Position numbers and translations under genes: made by a program. Shown one piece after another: positions 29,700 to 41,566 of a DNA stretch of 64,000 nt; the stretch's first letter is position 1; each line of letters begins with the position of its first letter. The notes beneath the pieces were generated by a model. That model did no database searches. It was not told the origin of the DNA and saw only the letters and a list, made by a program, of their open reading frames with translations. The DNA is from Massilia rubra (GTDB lineage Bacteria; Pseudomonadota; Gammaproteobacteria; Burkholderiales; Burkholderiaceae_D): positions 62,001-126,000 of the forward strand of contig NZ_VUYU01000008.1 of NCBI RefSeq assembly GCF_011682065.1, read 5' to 3'.

Positions 29700-30440
29700 A
29701 TGGCTAGAGTTGCATTAGTGACCGGCGGTATGGGCGGTTTGGGCGAGGCGGTCTGTTTCAAACTGGCCGCTCTCGGGTATCGGGTCGTCACCACGTATTC
29801 CCCTGGTAACAAAAAGGTCGCCGAATGGCTGGCGACCACCAAGGACATGGGCTACGACTTCAAGGCGTATGAGTGCGACGTGGCCGACTACGATTCGGCG
29901 CAAGCCTGCGTGGCCAAGATCCAGGATGAAGTCGGCCTGATCGACGTGCTGGTCAACAACGCCGGCATCACGCGCGACATGACGTTCAAGAAAATGGACA
30001 AGCCGAACTGGGACGCCGTCATGGCGACCAACCTCGACTCCGTTTTCAACATGACCAAGCCGGTGTGCGATGGCATGGTCGAGCGCGGCTGGGGCCGCAT
30101 CATCAACATCTCGTCGGTGAACGGGCAGAAGGGCGCCTTCGGCCAGACCAACTATTCGGCCGCCAAGGCCGGCATGCACGGCTTCACCAAGGCGCTGGCG
30201 CTGGAAGTGGCGCGCAAGGGCGTGACCGTCAACACCATCTCGCCAGGCTACATCGGCACCAAGATGGTCATGGAAATCCCGAAAGAAGTGCTCGACACCA
30301 AGATCATCCCGCAAATTCCGATGGCGCGCCTGGGCAAGCCGGAAGAAGTCGCCGGCCTGGTCGCCTACCTGTCGTCGGACGAAGCCGCTTTTGTGACGGG
30401 CGCTAACATCGCCATCAACGGCGGACAGCACATGTCCTGA
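29700..30440 (+). CDS. phaB: Acetoacetyl-CoA reductase (NADPH-dependent, SDR family)
   Basis: A 246-residue short-chain dehydrogenase making (R)-3-hydroxybutyryl-CoA. It has the cofactor motif TGGMGGLG, NNAGITRD, the catalytic Ser in INISSVNGQKG and Tyr-Lys in YSAAKAG. PhaB-specific phrases are TRDMTFKKM and VNTISPGYIGT. AGGAG stands ten bases before ATG 29700. It ends before a clear terminator at 30464-30497. Confidence 0.95.
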   Translation: MARVALVTGGMGGLGEAVCFKLAALGYRVVTTYSPGNKKVAEWLATTKDMGYDFKAYECDVADYDSAQACVAKIQDEVGLIDVLVNNAGITRDMTFKKMDKPNWDAVMATNLDSVFNMTKPVCDGMVERGWGRIINISSVNGQKGAFGQTNYSAAKAGMHGFTKALALEVARKGVTVNTISPGYIGTKMVMEIPKEVLDTKIIPQIPMARLGKPEEVAGLVAYLSSDEAAFVTGANIAINGGQHMS

Positions 30441-30463
30441 TCGCCGCTGGCGTTGGCATCATC

Positions 30464-30497
30464 AAAAAGCACTGCCCGCGGGGTGGTGCTTTTTTTC
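30464..30497 (+). terminator. Rho-independent terminator of phaAB
   Basis: AAAAAGCACTGCCC pairs with GGGTGGTGCTTTTTT around a GCG loop and is followed by more T residues. Confidence 0.88.
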
Positions 30498-30526
30498 TTG
30501 AAATTGTAGTTACGCAAAGGCGGTTA

Positions 30527-31231
30527 ATGAGCAGTACTGCATTTGATATTCTTGCGATTGCCGATACCTTCACGCCGGTTCGCAAGAAAAATAGTCGTAC
30601 CCGATTAGAATTGCTGGCGCACCGTATCTTGCGCTACAGCTTTCTGCTTGCGCTGGGGCTGTTCGCGATTGCATTGCTGTTTCTCGCATGGCATCAGTTT
30701 CGCTCGCCACTTTCCGGATTGGAAGTGGACATTGTGCGCGGATTGACGCTTGGAACCCTGTTCATGCTCTTTCTTTGCCTGGGGGCACTGGCCGTTGAAG
30801 TGATGTGCTGGGCTGTCGCACTCAAGCGCAGCCTGTGGCGTGGCTTCGTGTCGGAACTTCAATGGGATCTTGGCCAGGCCGGACAGTTGGACCAATTCGA
30901 CAAAAAAGACTTGAAGCGCGCCTGCGAGTTCCTGGAATTGAGGACCAATCGTGCGCGTGAGCGAATCAAATCCTTCGTTGGCGGCACAGACAAGCTGGCA
31001 TTGTTGGTACTACTGGCAGGTGCTTGGGCGGTTTATAAAGAAGTACCTTGGCGGACATCACTTTTTCGTGCCGATTGGGCTGATCCTGCCTATTTTCCCG
31101 GCACTGCCCTGTTTTTGCTCTTTGTATTTGGCATGGGCACAATCACTGGCGCGGTTATCCTGAACTTCCAGGTGCAGCGATACGTTTATCAGCTTGAAGT
31201 CCTCAAGCTGCAATTGTCTACGCGAGATTAG
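30527..31231 (+). CDS. Hypothetical four-helix membrane protein
   Basis: A 234-residue protein with four hydrophobic segments (about residues 35-55, 70-95, 155-170 and 190-215) and a cytoplasmic charged helix (KKDLKRACEFLELRTNRARERIKS) between the second and third. I do not recognise a family. By eye its base composition is visibly less GC-rich than that of its neighbours, which suggests recent transfer. It is the first of four tightly packed genes on the same strand; one base separates it from the ATPase gene. Its partner may be that ATPase. Confidence 0.65.
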   Translation: MSSTAFDILAIADTFTPVRKKNSRTRLELLAHRILRYSFLLALGLFAIALLFLAWHQFRSPLSGLEVDIVRGLTLGTLFMLFLCLGALAVEVMCWAVALKRSLWRGFVSELQWDLGQAGQLDQFDKKDLKRACEFLELRTNRARERIKSFVGGTDKLALLVLLAGAWAVYKEVPWRTSLFRADWADPAYFPGTALFLLFVFGMGTITGAVILNFQVQRYVYQLEVLKLQLSTRD

Positions 31232-31232
31232 C

Positions 31233-31949
31233 ATGGCCCTCAGCGTCAAACCCTATATACGCGAAATTTCGATCGCTGATGAAGCCGAGATCGATTTCGA
31301 CAGCTATCCCTTCACTATTCCCGCCGTGCGCGACATGGGGGTGATCGAGCCGCACGCCGACGTGACTTTTTTCGTCGGTGAAAACGGCGCCGGCAAGTCG
31401 ACCCTGCTCGAAGCGATTGCCGTGGCGATGGGCCTGCCCAGCGAAGGCGGCAGCCGCAACGTTCATCGCGCGCAGCAGGATGTGTCATCGCTGCATGGCT
31501 GCCTGAAACTCGTGAAGAGCTTCCGCAAACCGGCCTGGTCGTACTTCCTGCGTGCCGAAAGCCTGTTCAACGTGTTCAGTTACATCGACGAGGTCGGCAG
31601 CCTGAAGCCATCGAAGCACACCCGTTCGCACGGCGAAGCGTTCATGGACGTGATCCTGGAGTTTTCCGCTGGCGGCCTGTACCTGCTCGACGAGCCCGAG
31701 GCGGCTCTCTCGCCCAATCGCCAGCTGGCCGCGTTGTCAGCCATCGACCAGCTGGTCAAGCAGGACTGCCAGTTCATCATCGCCACCCATTCGCCGATCC
31801 TGCTGTCGTACCCGAACGCCAAAATCCTGCAGTTCGACGGCAGCGGCATCACTGAAGTGGCGTTTGAGGACACCGAACACTTTGCGGTGACGCGCGACTT
31901 TCTCAACCACTATCCGCAGCGCCTCAAGCAACTGCTTGCCGATGACTGA
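31233..31949 (+). CDS. AAA/ABC-type ATPase (stand-alone SMC-like nucleotide-binding domain)
   Basis: A 238-residue soluble ATPase. Walker A is FFVGENGAGKSTLLEAIA; a signature-like SHGEAF stands before Walker B LYLLDEPEAALSP; and ATHSPILL is the switch histidine. The overall plan is that of the AAA_21 / ABC-ATPase group used in accessory and defence loci, not of an importer, as there is no permease of that kind. ATG 31233 is one base after the previous stop. Its 3' end overlaps the acetyltransferase gene by 8 nt. Confidence 0.8.
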   Translation: MALSVKPYIREISIADEAEIDFDSYPFTIPAVRDMGVIEPHADVTFFVGENGAGKSTLLEAIAVAMGLPSEGGSRNVHRAQQDVSSLHGCLKLVKSFRKPAWSYFLRAESLFNVFSYIDEVGSLKPSKHTRSHGEAFMDVILEFSAGGLYLLDEPEAALSPNRQLAALSAIDQLVKQDCQFIIATHSPILLSYPNAKILQFDGSGITEVAFEDTEHFAVTRDFLNHYPQRLKQLLADD

Positions 31950-32961
31950 CCACAGGAACACCACCGACTTGAATACCACCTCCACGCTCACCTTCAGGCT
32001 CGCCACCGTTGCCGACATCGCCGCCATGTCGGCCATTCGCCTGGCCGTCACCGAAAACCGCCTGCGCGATGCGGGCCGCATCACCACCGCCATGTACCGC
32101 GACTATCTGGATGGCGTGGGCCGCAGCTGGGTGTGCGAGGACGACGGCGTCATCGCCGGCTTTGCCAGCGCCGACCGCGCACAAGGGTCGATCTGGGCGC
32201 TGTTCATCGACCCGGCGCGCGAAGGGCAGGGCATCGGCAAGCGCCTGCTGGCGCTGGCGGTCGAGGATTTGTTCGCACAGGGGCACGAGCAGATCGTGCT
32301 CTCGACCGGCGCCGACACGCGCGCCGACATCTTTTACGAATCGCAGGGATGGGAGCGCGGCAAGATGAAAGACGATATCGAAGTCCAGTATTCGCTGCAA
32401 CGCCTGCGCGAGGCGCCTGCGGCGACCGACAATCTGTACGAAGCGAGCGTGCCGGTGTTCCGGCGCTACCTGGGCCGGCTGCGCGCCATGCTGGCGCTGG
32501 CCGAAGCGCATCCGCAAGGCCCCGCGCTGTTGGAAGCGCGCCTGGCGCCGGGCATGCTGACCCTGGCGGTGCAGGCCGAGGTGGCGGCCAATTTCGCCGT
32601 GCGCGCCTGCGCCCCTCTGGCCGGCAGCACCTTGTCAGACAGCGGCGCCTTTCCCGCCAGCGCGCTGCGCGACAGCGGCAAGTTCCCGGCGACCTACAAG
32701 GGCCTCGGCCAGCGCATCGACTTCGTGCTCGGTTTCCTGGACGCGCTCACGCCCGCGCAGTTCGACGGCGCCGCCAGCCGCATGTTCAGCGACCGCGCCG
32801 GCGAAGCCCTGGTCACCTTGCCCGGCCAGCCCTTCCTGCTGCAGTACGCGCTGCCGAACTTCTTTTTTCACCTGACCGCCGCTTACGCCATCCTGCGCCA
32901 GAACGGCGTTGCGATCGGCAAGGCCGATTTTGACGGGTTTCATGTCTACACCAATGCTTGA
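31942..32961 (+). CDS. GNAT acetyltransferase fused to a DUF1993 domain
   Basis: A 339-residue two-domain protein. Residues 15-150 are a GNAT fold: FRLATVADIAAMSAIR, the acetyl-CoA loop REGQGIGKRLL and FYESQGWERG. Residues 165-339 match DUF1993: YEASVPVFRRYLGRLRAML, ARLAPGMLTLAVQAEVA, a TYKGLGQRIDFVLGFLDAL helix, and LQYALPNFFFHLTAAYAILR. The fusion is in one open frame with no sign of a sequencing frameshift. DUF1993 is related by fold to DinB-like four-helix bundles; its function is unknown. ATG 31942 overlaps the ATPase stop; the end overlaps the next gene by 20 nt. Confidence 0.85.
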   Translation: MTDHRNTTDLNTTSTLTFRLATVADIAAMSAIRLAVTENRLRDAGRITTAMYRDYLDGVGRSWVCEDDGVIAGFASADRAQGSIWALFIDPAREGQGIGKRLLALAVEDLFAQGHEQIVLSTGADTRADIFYESQGWERGKMKDDIEVQYSLQRLREAPAATDNLYEASVPVFRRYLGRLRAMLALAEAHPQGPALLEARLAPGMLTLAVQAEVAANFAVRACAPLAGSTLSDSGAFPASALRDSGKFPATYKGLGQRIDFVLGFLDALTPAQFDGAASRMFSDRAGEALVTLPGQPFLLQYALPNFFFHLTAAYAILRQNGVAIGKADFDGFHVYTNA

Positions 32962-33502
32962 CCGTTCGCCGGCGGCTTTGCTGCACGAACTGCTGCTGCG
33001 CGGCCTGTGGAGCACCGTGATCGACGAAGCCGCGCCGGAAGCGCTGCGGCGCCAGGGCGGCGCGGTAGCGCGCTTGCTCGCTGCCGGCGTCGACCCGCAC
33101 GACCTGGTGGACGTCATCCGCGAGGCGCAGGTCGACACCATCTACAACGTGGCGCAACTGATCGACTGGCCCGATGAGCATCTGGCGCCGGATGCGGCGC
33201 CCGAGGTCCGGTTGACTGCAAGCCTGGTGCACGCCGCCGGCGTGGCGCAGCCGCTGCCCGAGCTGCATTCCTGCCTGATGGAGCGCGACCCGAGCGGGCG
33301 CGCGGGCGAGCCGCGTTCTCCCGAGCTGCGTCAATACGGCATGCTCGAGGCGGACGTGCGGCAGCAAATCGGCGCCCTGATCGGCGAGCGTAAATTCCCG
33401 GCCGCCGCCGTCCTGTGGAAGCGGCACGCCGGCGGCGATCTGAAAGCCGCCCTGGCCGCGGTACAGCAGCTGGCCGCGCAAGCGTGGCAGGGCGCCTGCT
33501 GA
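32942..33502 (+). CDS. Hypothetical protein, last gene of the overlapping unit
   Basis: A 186-residue soluble protein starting at ATG 32942, inside the 3' end of the preceding gene (ATG 32954 is an alternative). I recognise no family. The C-terminal 45 residues (VRQQIGALIGERKFPAAAVLWKRHAGGDLKAALAAVQQL) faintly recall the L7/L12 C-terminal helix pattern. The overlap suggests translational coupling with the GNAT-DUF1993 gene. Confidence 0.6.
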   Translation: MSTPMLDRSPAALLHELLLRGLWSTVIDEAAPEALRRQGGAVARLLAAGVDPHDLVDVIREAQVDTIYNVAQLIDWPDEHLAPDAAPEVRLTASLVHAAGVAQPLPELHSCLMERDPSGRAGEPRSPELRQYGMLEADVRQQIGALIGERKFPAAAVLWKRHAGGDLKAALAAVQQLAAQAWQGAC

Positions 33503-33561
33503 AGCGGCGGCCGCTCCGCGCCAGTGCGCTACAATCGACTGTCAACCATAAGAGGACTCCC

Positions 33562-34518
33562 ATGCCCGCTATCCCGACCTGCCTGTTCCCGCCGATCCAG
33601 CCGACCCGGCACGGCATGCTGCAAGTCGATGCGGTCCATACCATCTACTGGGAGGAAGTGGGCAACCCGAAAGGCATCCCCGTGCTGTTCCTGCACGGCG
33701 GGCCGGGCGCGGGCCTGTCGCCCCAGCACCGGCGCTTTTTCGACCCGCAGCAGTACCGCATCATCCTGTTCGACCAGCGCGGCGCCGGCAAGTCGACCCC
33801 GCTGGGCGAGTGGCGCGACAACACCACCCAACTGCTGATCGACGATATCGAAACCCTGCGCGCGCAGTTCGGCGTGGACAAGTGGCTGGTGTTCGGCGGC
33901 TCGTGGGGCTCGACCCTGGCGCTGGCCTACGGCGAAGCGCATCCCGAGCGCTGCCTCGGCTTTATCCTGCGCGGGATTTTCCTGTGCACCGCCGCCGAAG
34001 TGGACTGGTTCCTGCACGGCGTGCGCTGGTTCTACCCGGAGCTGTACGACGAATTCGTGGCCCCGATTCCCGAAGCCGAGCGGGCCGACCTGCTCACCGC
34101 CTACACCACGCGCATGCTGTGCGACGATCCGGCCGTGTACTGGCCGGCGGCGCGCGCCTGGAGCCGCTTCGAAGGACGGCGCGTGTTCCTGCTGCCGCAG
34201 CCGGAAGACACCGCCTCCGACACGCTCGATCTGGGCGTGGGCCGGCTCGAATCGCACTACATGGCCAACGGCGGCTTTTTGCGCGAAGACCAGTTGGTGC
34301 AGGACGTCGGCCGCATCGCGCACCTGCCGTGCGTGATCGTGCAGGGCCGCTACGACGTCATTTGCCCGCCGCTGTCGGCCTACCGCCTGCACCAGGCCTG
34401 GCCCGGTGCGCGCCTGCGCATGGTGGCCGACGCCGGCCATGGCGCGCTGGAGGCGGGCATCGCCCGGGCGCTGGTGGGCGCCACCGAGCAGTTCAAGCGC
34501 AGCGGGCGCTTCGATTAG
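33562..34518 (+). CDS. pip: Prolyl aminopeptidase (proline iminopeptidase)
   Basis: A 318-residue alpha/beta hydrolase releasing N-terminal proline. Landmarks: oxyanion HGGPGAGLSP, FDQRGAGKS, the nucleophile in FGGSWGSTLALAY, the acid in GRYDVICP and the His in ADAGHGA. The cap contains the typical WPAARAWSRFEG. AGAGGA precedes ATG 33562. The frame is open upstream, overlapping the previous gene, but the ribosome site decides the start. Confidence 0.93.
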   Translation: MPAIPTCLFPPIQPTRHGMLQVDAVHTIYWEEVGNPKGIPVLFLHGGPGAGLSPQHRRFFDPQQYRIILFDQRGAGKSTPLGEWRDNTTQLLIDDIETLRAQFGVDKWLVFGGSWGSTLALAYGEAHPERCLGFILRGIFLCTAAEVDWFLHGVRWFYPELYDEFVAPIPEAERADLLTAYTTRMLCDDPAVYWPAARAWSRFEGRRVFLLPQPEDTASDTLDLGVGRLESHYMANGGFLREDQLVQDVGRIAHLPCVIVQGRYDVICPPLSAYRLHQAWPGARLRMVADAGHGALEAGIARALVGATEQFKRSGRFD

Positions 34519-34582
34519 CGACGGCGGGGGTGGCCCTGCTACACTAGCGGCTGTGCATGCATAACCACTATTTTAGCGCCCT

Positions 34583-35041
34583 ATGAACCTCCAGCTCACC
34601 GATATCGGCCACGTCATCCAGTTGGCCATTGCGCCGGTGTTCCTGCTCACCGGCGTATGCACCAACCTGATGGTGCTGACCAACCGCCTGGCGCGCATCA
34701 TCGACCGCTCGCGCGTGCTGGAAGATCGCCTCGACATCGCCTACCAGGACGCCTACATGGACGAACTGGATGTGCTGTACCGGCGCTGGCACCTGATTAA
34801 CTACGCCATTGCACTGAGCACCGCCTGCGGCCTGCTCATTTGCCTGGTCATTGCGCTGCTGTTCCTGGGCGATACCACCAACGTCCCGCTCGACCAGTAT
34901 ATCGCCGGCCTGTTCGTGATCGCGATGCTGTGCCTGATCGGCGCCTTCGTGTACCTGCTGGTCGAAATTTTTGTCGCGTCCAAGACGCTGCGTTCGCGCA
35001 GGCACGTGCGTCCGCCCGGGTCCCTGCCGAATCCACACTAA
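34583..35041 (+). CDS. DUF2721 family membrane protein
   Basis: A 152-residue protein with three membrane segments. The DUF2721 pattern is clear: IGHVIQLAIAPVFLLTGVCTNLMVLTNRLARIIDRSR, then the charged loop ELDVLYRRWHLIN and two C-terminal helices. Function unknown. A TACACT -10-like box lies about 45 nt upstream. Confidence 0.8.
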   Translation: MNLQLTDIGHVIQLAIAPVFLLTGVCTNLMVLTNRLARIIDRSRVLEDRLDIAYQDAYMDELDVLYRRWHLINYAIALSTACGLLICLVIALLFLGDTTNVPLDQYIAGLFVIAMLCLIGAFVYLLVEIFVASKTLRSRRHVRPPGSLPNPH

Positions 35042-35057
35042 CAGATTGAATTTTCTT

Positions 35058-35513
35058 ATGCACGATTATCAACGTCCCCCGACCCTGTACCGCTACGCGC
35101 CGCGCGCCGAACTGGAAGCCGCGCTGACCCTGGGGCAGTTTCGCCTGGTCCCGGTCAACAACTGCCTGACCCTGTCGTTTTCGCAGGCCTGGGACAAAGC
35201 CCTGTTCGACGTGTTTTCGCCGGCCGACTGCTGCCTGGTGATCCACAATAGCGAGGAATTCGGCGAGCGCCTGCACCGCGCCGTGCAGCGCACCCTGCCA
35301 AGTTGGGCCGGCATCGACGGCGCCGTCGAATACGGCGTGCGCGCGGCCCTGGGCGCGGCCTTCACCAAGAGCAGCGCCGAAGCCGAAGAACGCGAGTGGC
35401 AGTTCGCCTGGCGCGCCATGGCGCCGCAAATGAGTCTCAATCCCGTGACGGTCAAGATCGGCAGCATCGAAACCTTCGCCGAACTGCGCGAGCCGCACAG
35501 CTACCAGGCCTAG
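35058..35513 (+). CDS. Hypothetical protein
   Basis: A 151-residue soluble protein starting at ATG 35058, 16 nt after the DUF2721 gene and probably co-transcribed. It begins MHDYQRPPTLYRYAPRAELEAAL and contains LTLSFSQAWDKALFDVFSPADCCLVIHN. I recognise no family; the layout recalls small proteins with an ADP-ribosyl-like fold (YRYAPRAEL), but this is only an impression. Confidence 0.55.
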   Translation: MHDYQRPPTLYRYAPRAELEAALTLGQFRLVPVNNCLTLSFSQAWDKALFDVFSPADCCLVIHNSEEFGERLHRAVQRTLPSWAGIDGAVEYGVRAALGAAFTKSSAEAEEREWQFAWRAMAPQMSLNPVTVKIGSIETFAELREPHSYQA

Positions 35514-35522
35514 TTACCTGCC

Positions 35523-36086
35523 TCAGTTACCGGGACTGTCGCCCCGTTCGAGCCGCGCCAGCACCGCTTTCATCATGCGCTCGATGTCGGAGCGGATGAT
35601 GTTCGCCCCCAGCATGCCGGGCACGTAGAACTTCGGCACCAGCTTGCCGCTGTAGACGATGCGCGTGCCGCCCGTCTCGGGCACCGGCACCAGCTCCCAG
35701 CGGCACTGGTAGACGCGCATGTCGCCGGTGACCAGGCTGATGTCGATGGCCGTCATCGGCTCTTCGCTGGCCTGCACGATCAGGTGGATATCGCGCCGGA
35801 TGAACAAAAAGCTGGCCACCCCGAACTGCTCGATGATGGCCTTGTTGCCGGTGCGCGAAAGGACCTTGGACGTTTTCAGGTCCGGCACGAACTCGGACAT
35901 GCGGTCGTAATTGGTCAGCACCTTCCATACGGCGGCCGGCGACGCGCGTACCTCGCCGCTCGACGCGACCTCGAACACATGCTGGTCGGCCACGTCGACA
36001 CGCTTGACCGTCACCTCCAGCCTGGATTGGGCCAGGACGGGCTCGGAACAGGCGAGAAGGCAACAAAATAGGATTCGCGGAAACAT
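35523..36086 (-). CDS. Exported SRPBCC (START-like) family protein
   Basis: A 187-residue protein with signal peptide MFPRILFCCLLACSEPVLA. The START/polyketide cyclase fold is seen in ASPAAVWKVLTNYDRMSEFVPDLKTSKVL and in the C-terminal long helix NIIRSDIERMMKAVLARLER. It would bind a lipid or hydrophobic ligand in the periplasm. It is convergent with the preceding gene with a 9-nt gap. Confidence 0.8.
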   Translation of the reverse strand: MFPRILFCCLLACSEPVLAQSRLEVTVKRVDVADQHVFEVASSGEVRASPAAVWKVLTNYDRMSEFVPDLKTSKVLSRTGNKAIIEQFGVASFLFIRRDIHLIVQASEEPMTAIDISLVTGDMRVYQCRWELVPVPETGGTRIVYSGKLVPKFYVPGMLGANIIRSDIERMMKAVLARLERGDSPGN

Positions 36087-36199
36087 GGACCCAGCCTACG
36101 GGAAAGCGGCGGGCCTGACAAGCAGGCACGCTCAAGCGTGCGCGCGATAGCGGGTCGGCGGGCCGGCCAAAGATTAGAACCCGGCATCTACAGAAGTAG

Positions 36200-38302
<2,103 letters not shown>

Positions 38303-38344
38303 GCGACGGTCAATGCCGCAATCGGGTTTCGTCCCACGATGTAG

Positions 38345-38430
38345 AGCCGTCGTCCCCGCGCAGGCGGGGAACCATGACATCCGTGCGCATCGGTGCTATG
38401 GACCCCCGCCTGTGCGGGGGCGACGGTTCA
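38345..38430. repeat. REP-like inverted repeat pair, about 86 bp
   Basis: CCGTCGTCCCCGCGCAGGCGGGGA at the left and CCCCCGCCTGTGCGGGGGCGACGG at the right are inverted relatives. Each is also a small hairpin. The CCCGCGCAGGCGGG core is the common intergenic repeat of many beta- and gammaproteobacteria. A half copy is part of the terminator at 61620-61655. It separates fadH from the convergent KAS III gene. Confidence 0.75.
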
Positions 38431-38469
38431 TGATGCACGGGGATCAGGGCATGCAGCGCGGTGTTTTAC

Positions 38470-39591
38470 TTACTTCTTGCGCACCACCACGCACCCGATC
38501 GAATACCCCGCCCCAAACGAGCAAATCACGCCGTGCGAGCCGCTCGGCATATCGTCCTGGTACTTGTGGAAGGCGATGATCGAACCGGCCGACGAGGTGT
38601 TGGCGTACGTGTCGAGGATGACCGGCGCTTCCTGCGGCTCGGCGTCGCGCCCGAGCAGCATGCGGGTGATCAGCAAATTCATGTTCAGGTTGGCCTGGTG
38701 CAGCCAGTAGCGCGATACCTGCGCCACTTCCAGCCCGGCGTTGGTGACCGTCTCGCGGATCATCTCGGCCGCCATCGGGCACACTTCCTTGAACACCTTG
38801 CGGCCCTGCTGGCGAAACAGCTTGTCCGGCTTGCCCATGCCCGATTCGTCGAAACGGTTCATGAAGCCGAAGTTGTTGCGGATGTTGTTCGAAAATTTGG
38901 TCTTGAGCTTCGACTCCAGGATCTCGAACTGGTGCGCGCTGGTCGCCGTGTCGGCCGCTTCGATCACGATCGCGGTGCAGGCGTCGCCGAAAATGAAGTG
39001 GCTGTCGCGGTCGCGGAAGTTCAGGTGGCCGCTGGTGATTTCGGGATTGAGCACCAGCACCGCGCGCGCCTGGCCGCTTTGCACCGCCGCCATCGCCGTC
39101 TGGATGCCGAAGGTGGCCGAGGAACAGGCCACGTTCATGTCGAAGCCGAAGCCGTCGATGCCCAGCGCTTCCTGCACCTCGACCGCCATGGCCGGGTAGG
39201 CGCGCTGCATGTTGCTGCAGGCGACCAGCACCATGTCGATGTCGGCCGCCGTGCGTCCGGCCCGGTCCAGCGCCTGCAGCGCCGCCGCCACGCAGATTTC
39301 GGCCTGCAGCGAGATGACCTCGTCGGCGCGCTCGGGAATGCGCGCCGTCATGCGCGCCGGATCGAGAATGCCGGTTTTTTCCATCACATAGCGCGATTTG
39401 ATGCCCGAGGCTTTTTCGATAAAGGCCGCGCTCGAGCCTTCGATGGCCGTCAGCTCGCCCGCCGCGATGGCAGCGGCGTGCTCGGCGTTGTACAGCTCGG
39501 CGTAGGCGTTGAAGGCGACAACCAGCTCTTCGTTGGAGATCGAATGGGGCGGCGTGAACAGGCCCGTGCCGCTGATGACGACTTGTTTCAT
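38470..39591 (-). CDS. Beta-ketoacyl-ACP synthase III-like enzyme
   Basis: A 373-residue thiolase-fold condensing enzyme. The catalytic Cys is in NVACSSATFGIQTA, the His in LHQANLNMN and the Asn in TYANTSSAG. It is longer than housekeeping FabH (about 320), with an N-terminal insert (VAFNAYAELYNAEHAAAIAAGE) of the FabH-like group found beside secondary or special lipid pathways in Burkholderiales. It may supplement FabH or make a special ketone or acyl product. It is monocistronic. Confidence 0.85.
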   Translation of the reverse strand: MKQVVISGTGLFTPPHSISNEELVVAFNAYAELYNAEHAAAIAAGELTAIEGSSAAFIEKASGIKSRYVMEKTGILDPARMTARIPERADEVISLQAEICVAAALQALDRAGRTAADIDMVLVACSNMQRAYPAMAVEVQEALGIDGFGFDMNVACSSATFGIQTAMAAVQSGQARAVLVLNPEITSGHLNFRDRDSHFIFGDACTAIVIEAADTATSAHQFEILESKLKTKFSNNIRNNFGFMNRFDESGMGKPDKLFRQQGRKVFKEVCPMAAEMIRETVTNAGLEVAQVSRYWLHQANLNMNLLITRMLLGRDAEPQEAPVILDTYANTSSAGSIIAFHKYQDDMPSGSHGVICSFGAGYSIGCVVVRKK

Positions 39592-39702
39592 GGTGGAGCT
39601 TTCAAATAGGGTAAGCCGGGCATGACCCGGCAGGTGCCGACGATTCTACACAATGAGATTGGCGCTGGCGAGAAAAGCGCGGGGGGACGCGGCGGCCGGC
39701 GC

Positions 39703-41160
<1,458 letters not shown>

Positions 41161-41237
41161 GATGTCACCTACGATGCGAAGAAAAGGCGCCAGTTCACCT
41201 GATGAGCTGGCACGAATCCAGTATAACCCCCGAAGGC

Positions 41238-41423
41238 GGTGTCAGGTCTGACATTCGTACACGATCCCGGCTGTAGCGCAAACCCAGATGTCGAGGCCGT
41301 GTCCGAATGTCAGCGCAGTAATCGGCGGGGTGCGCCGAAAATCGCGCCGAAGCAAGCACCTTATATAACTGGCAGATATGAAAACCGCTGTCCTTATGGT
41401 GTTTGCTTAAGAGACCTGACACC
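41238..41423. mobile_element. MITE-like element with 12-bp terminal inverted repeats, 186 bp
   Basis: GGTGTCAGGTCT (41238-41249) and AGACCTGACACC (41412-41423) are perfect inverted ends. A nested pair, CTGACATTCGTACACG (41248-41263) and its near-exact complement (41298-41313, 15 of 16), forms a hairpin at the left end. There is no ORF of substance inside. It fills most of the 400-nt gap between the S41 peptidase and TonB receptor genes; the rest of the gap shows no gene. Confidence 0.6.
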
Positions 41424-41566
41424 GGGGTGGGGTTGTGTATCGAAAAGTAAAAAAACCATGCCCGACGGTTCCCCCCGGAATGCAGGGGCTAGAATGCGAT
41501 CATCGCGAGCCACGTGACGCGCCAACAGTTGCCGTCCAGCCAGCCTGATCCACCACTGAACCCTCG

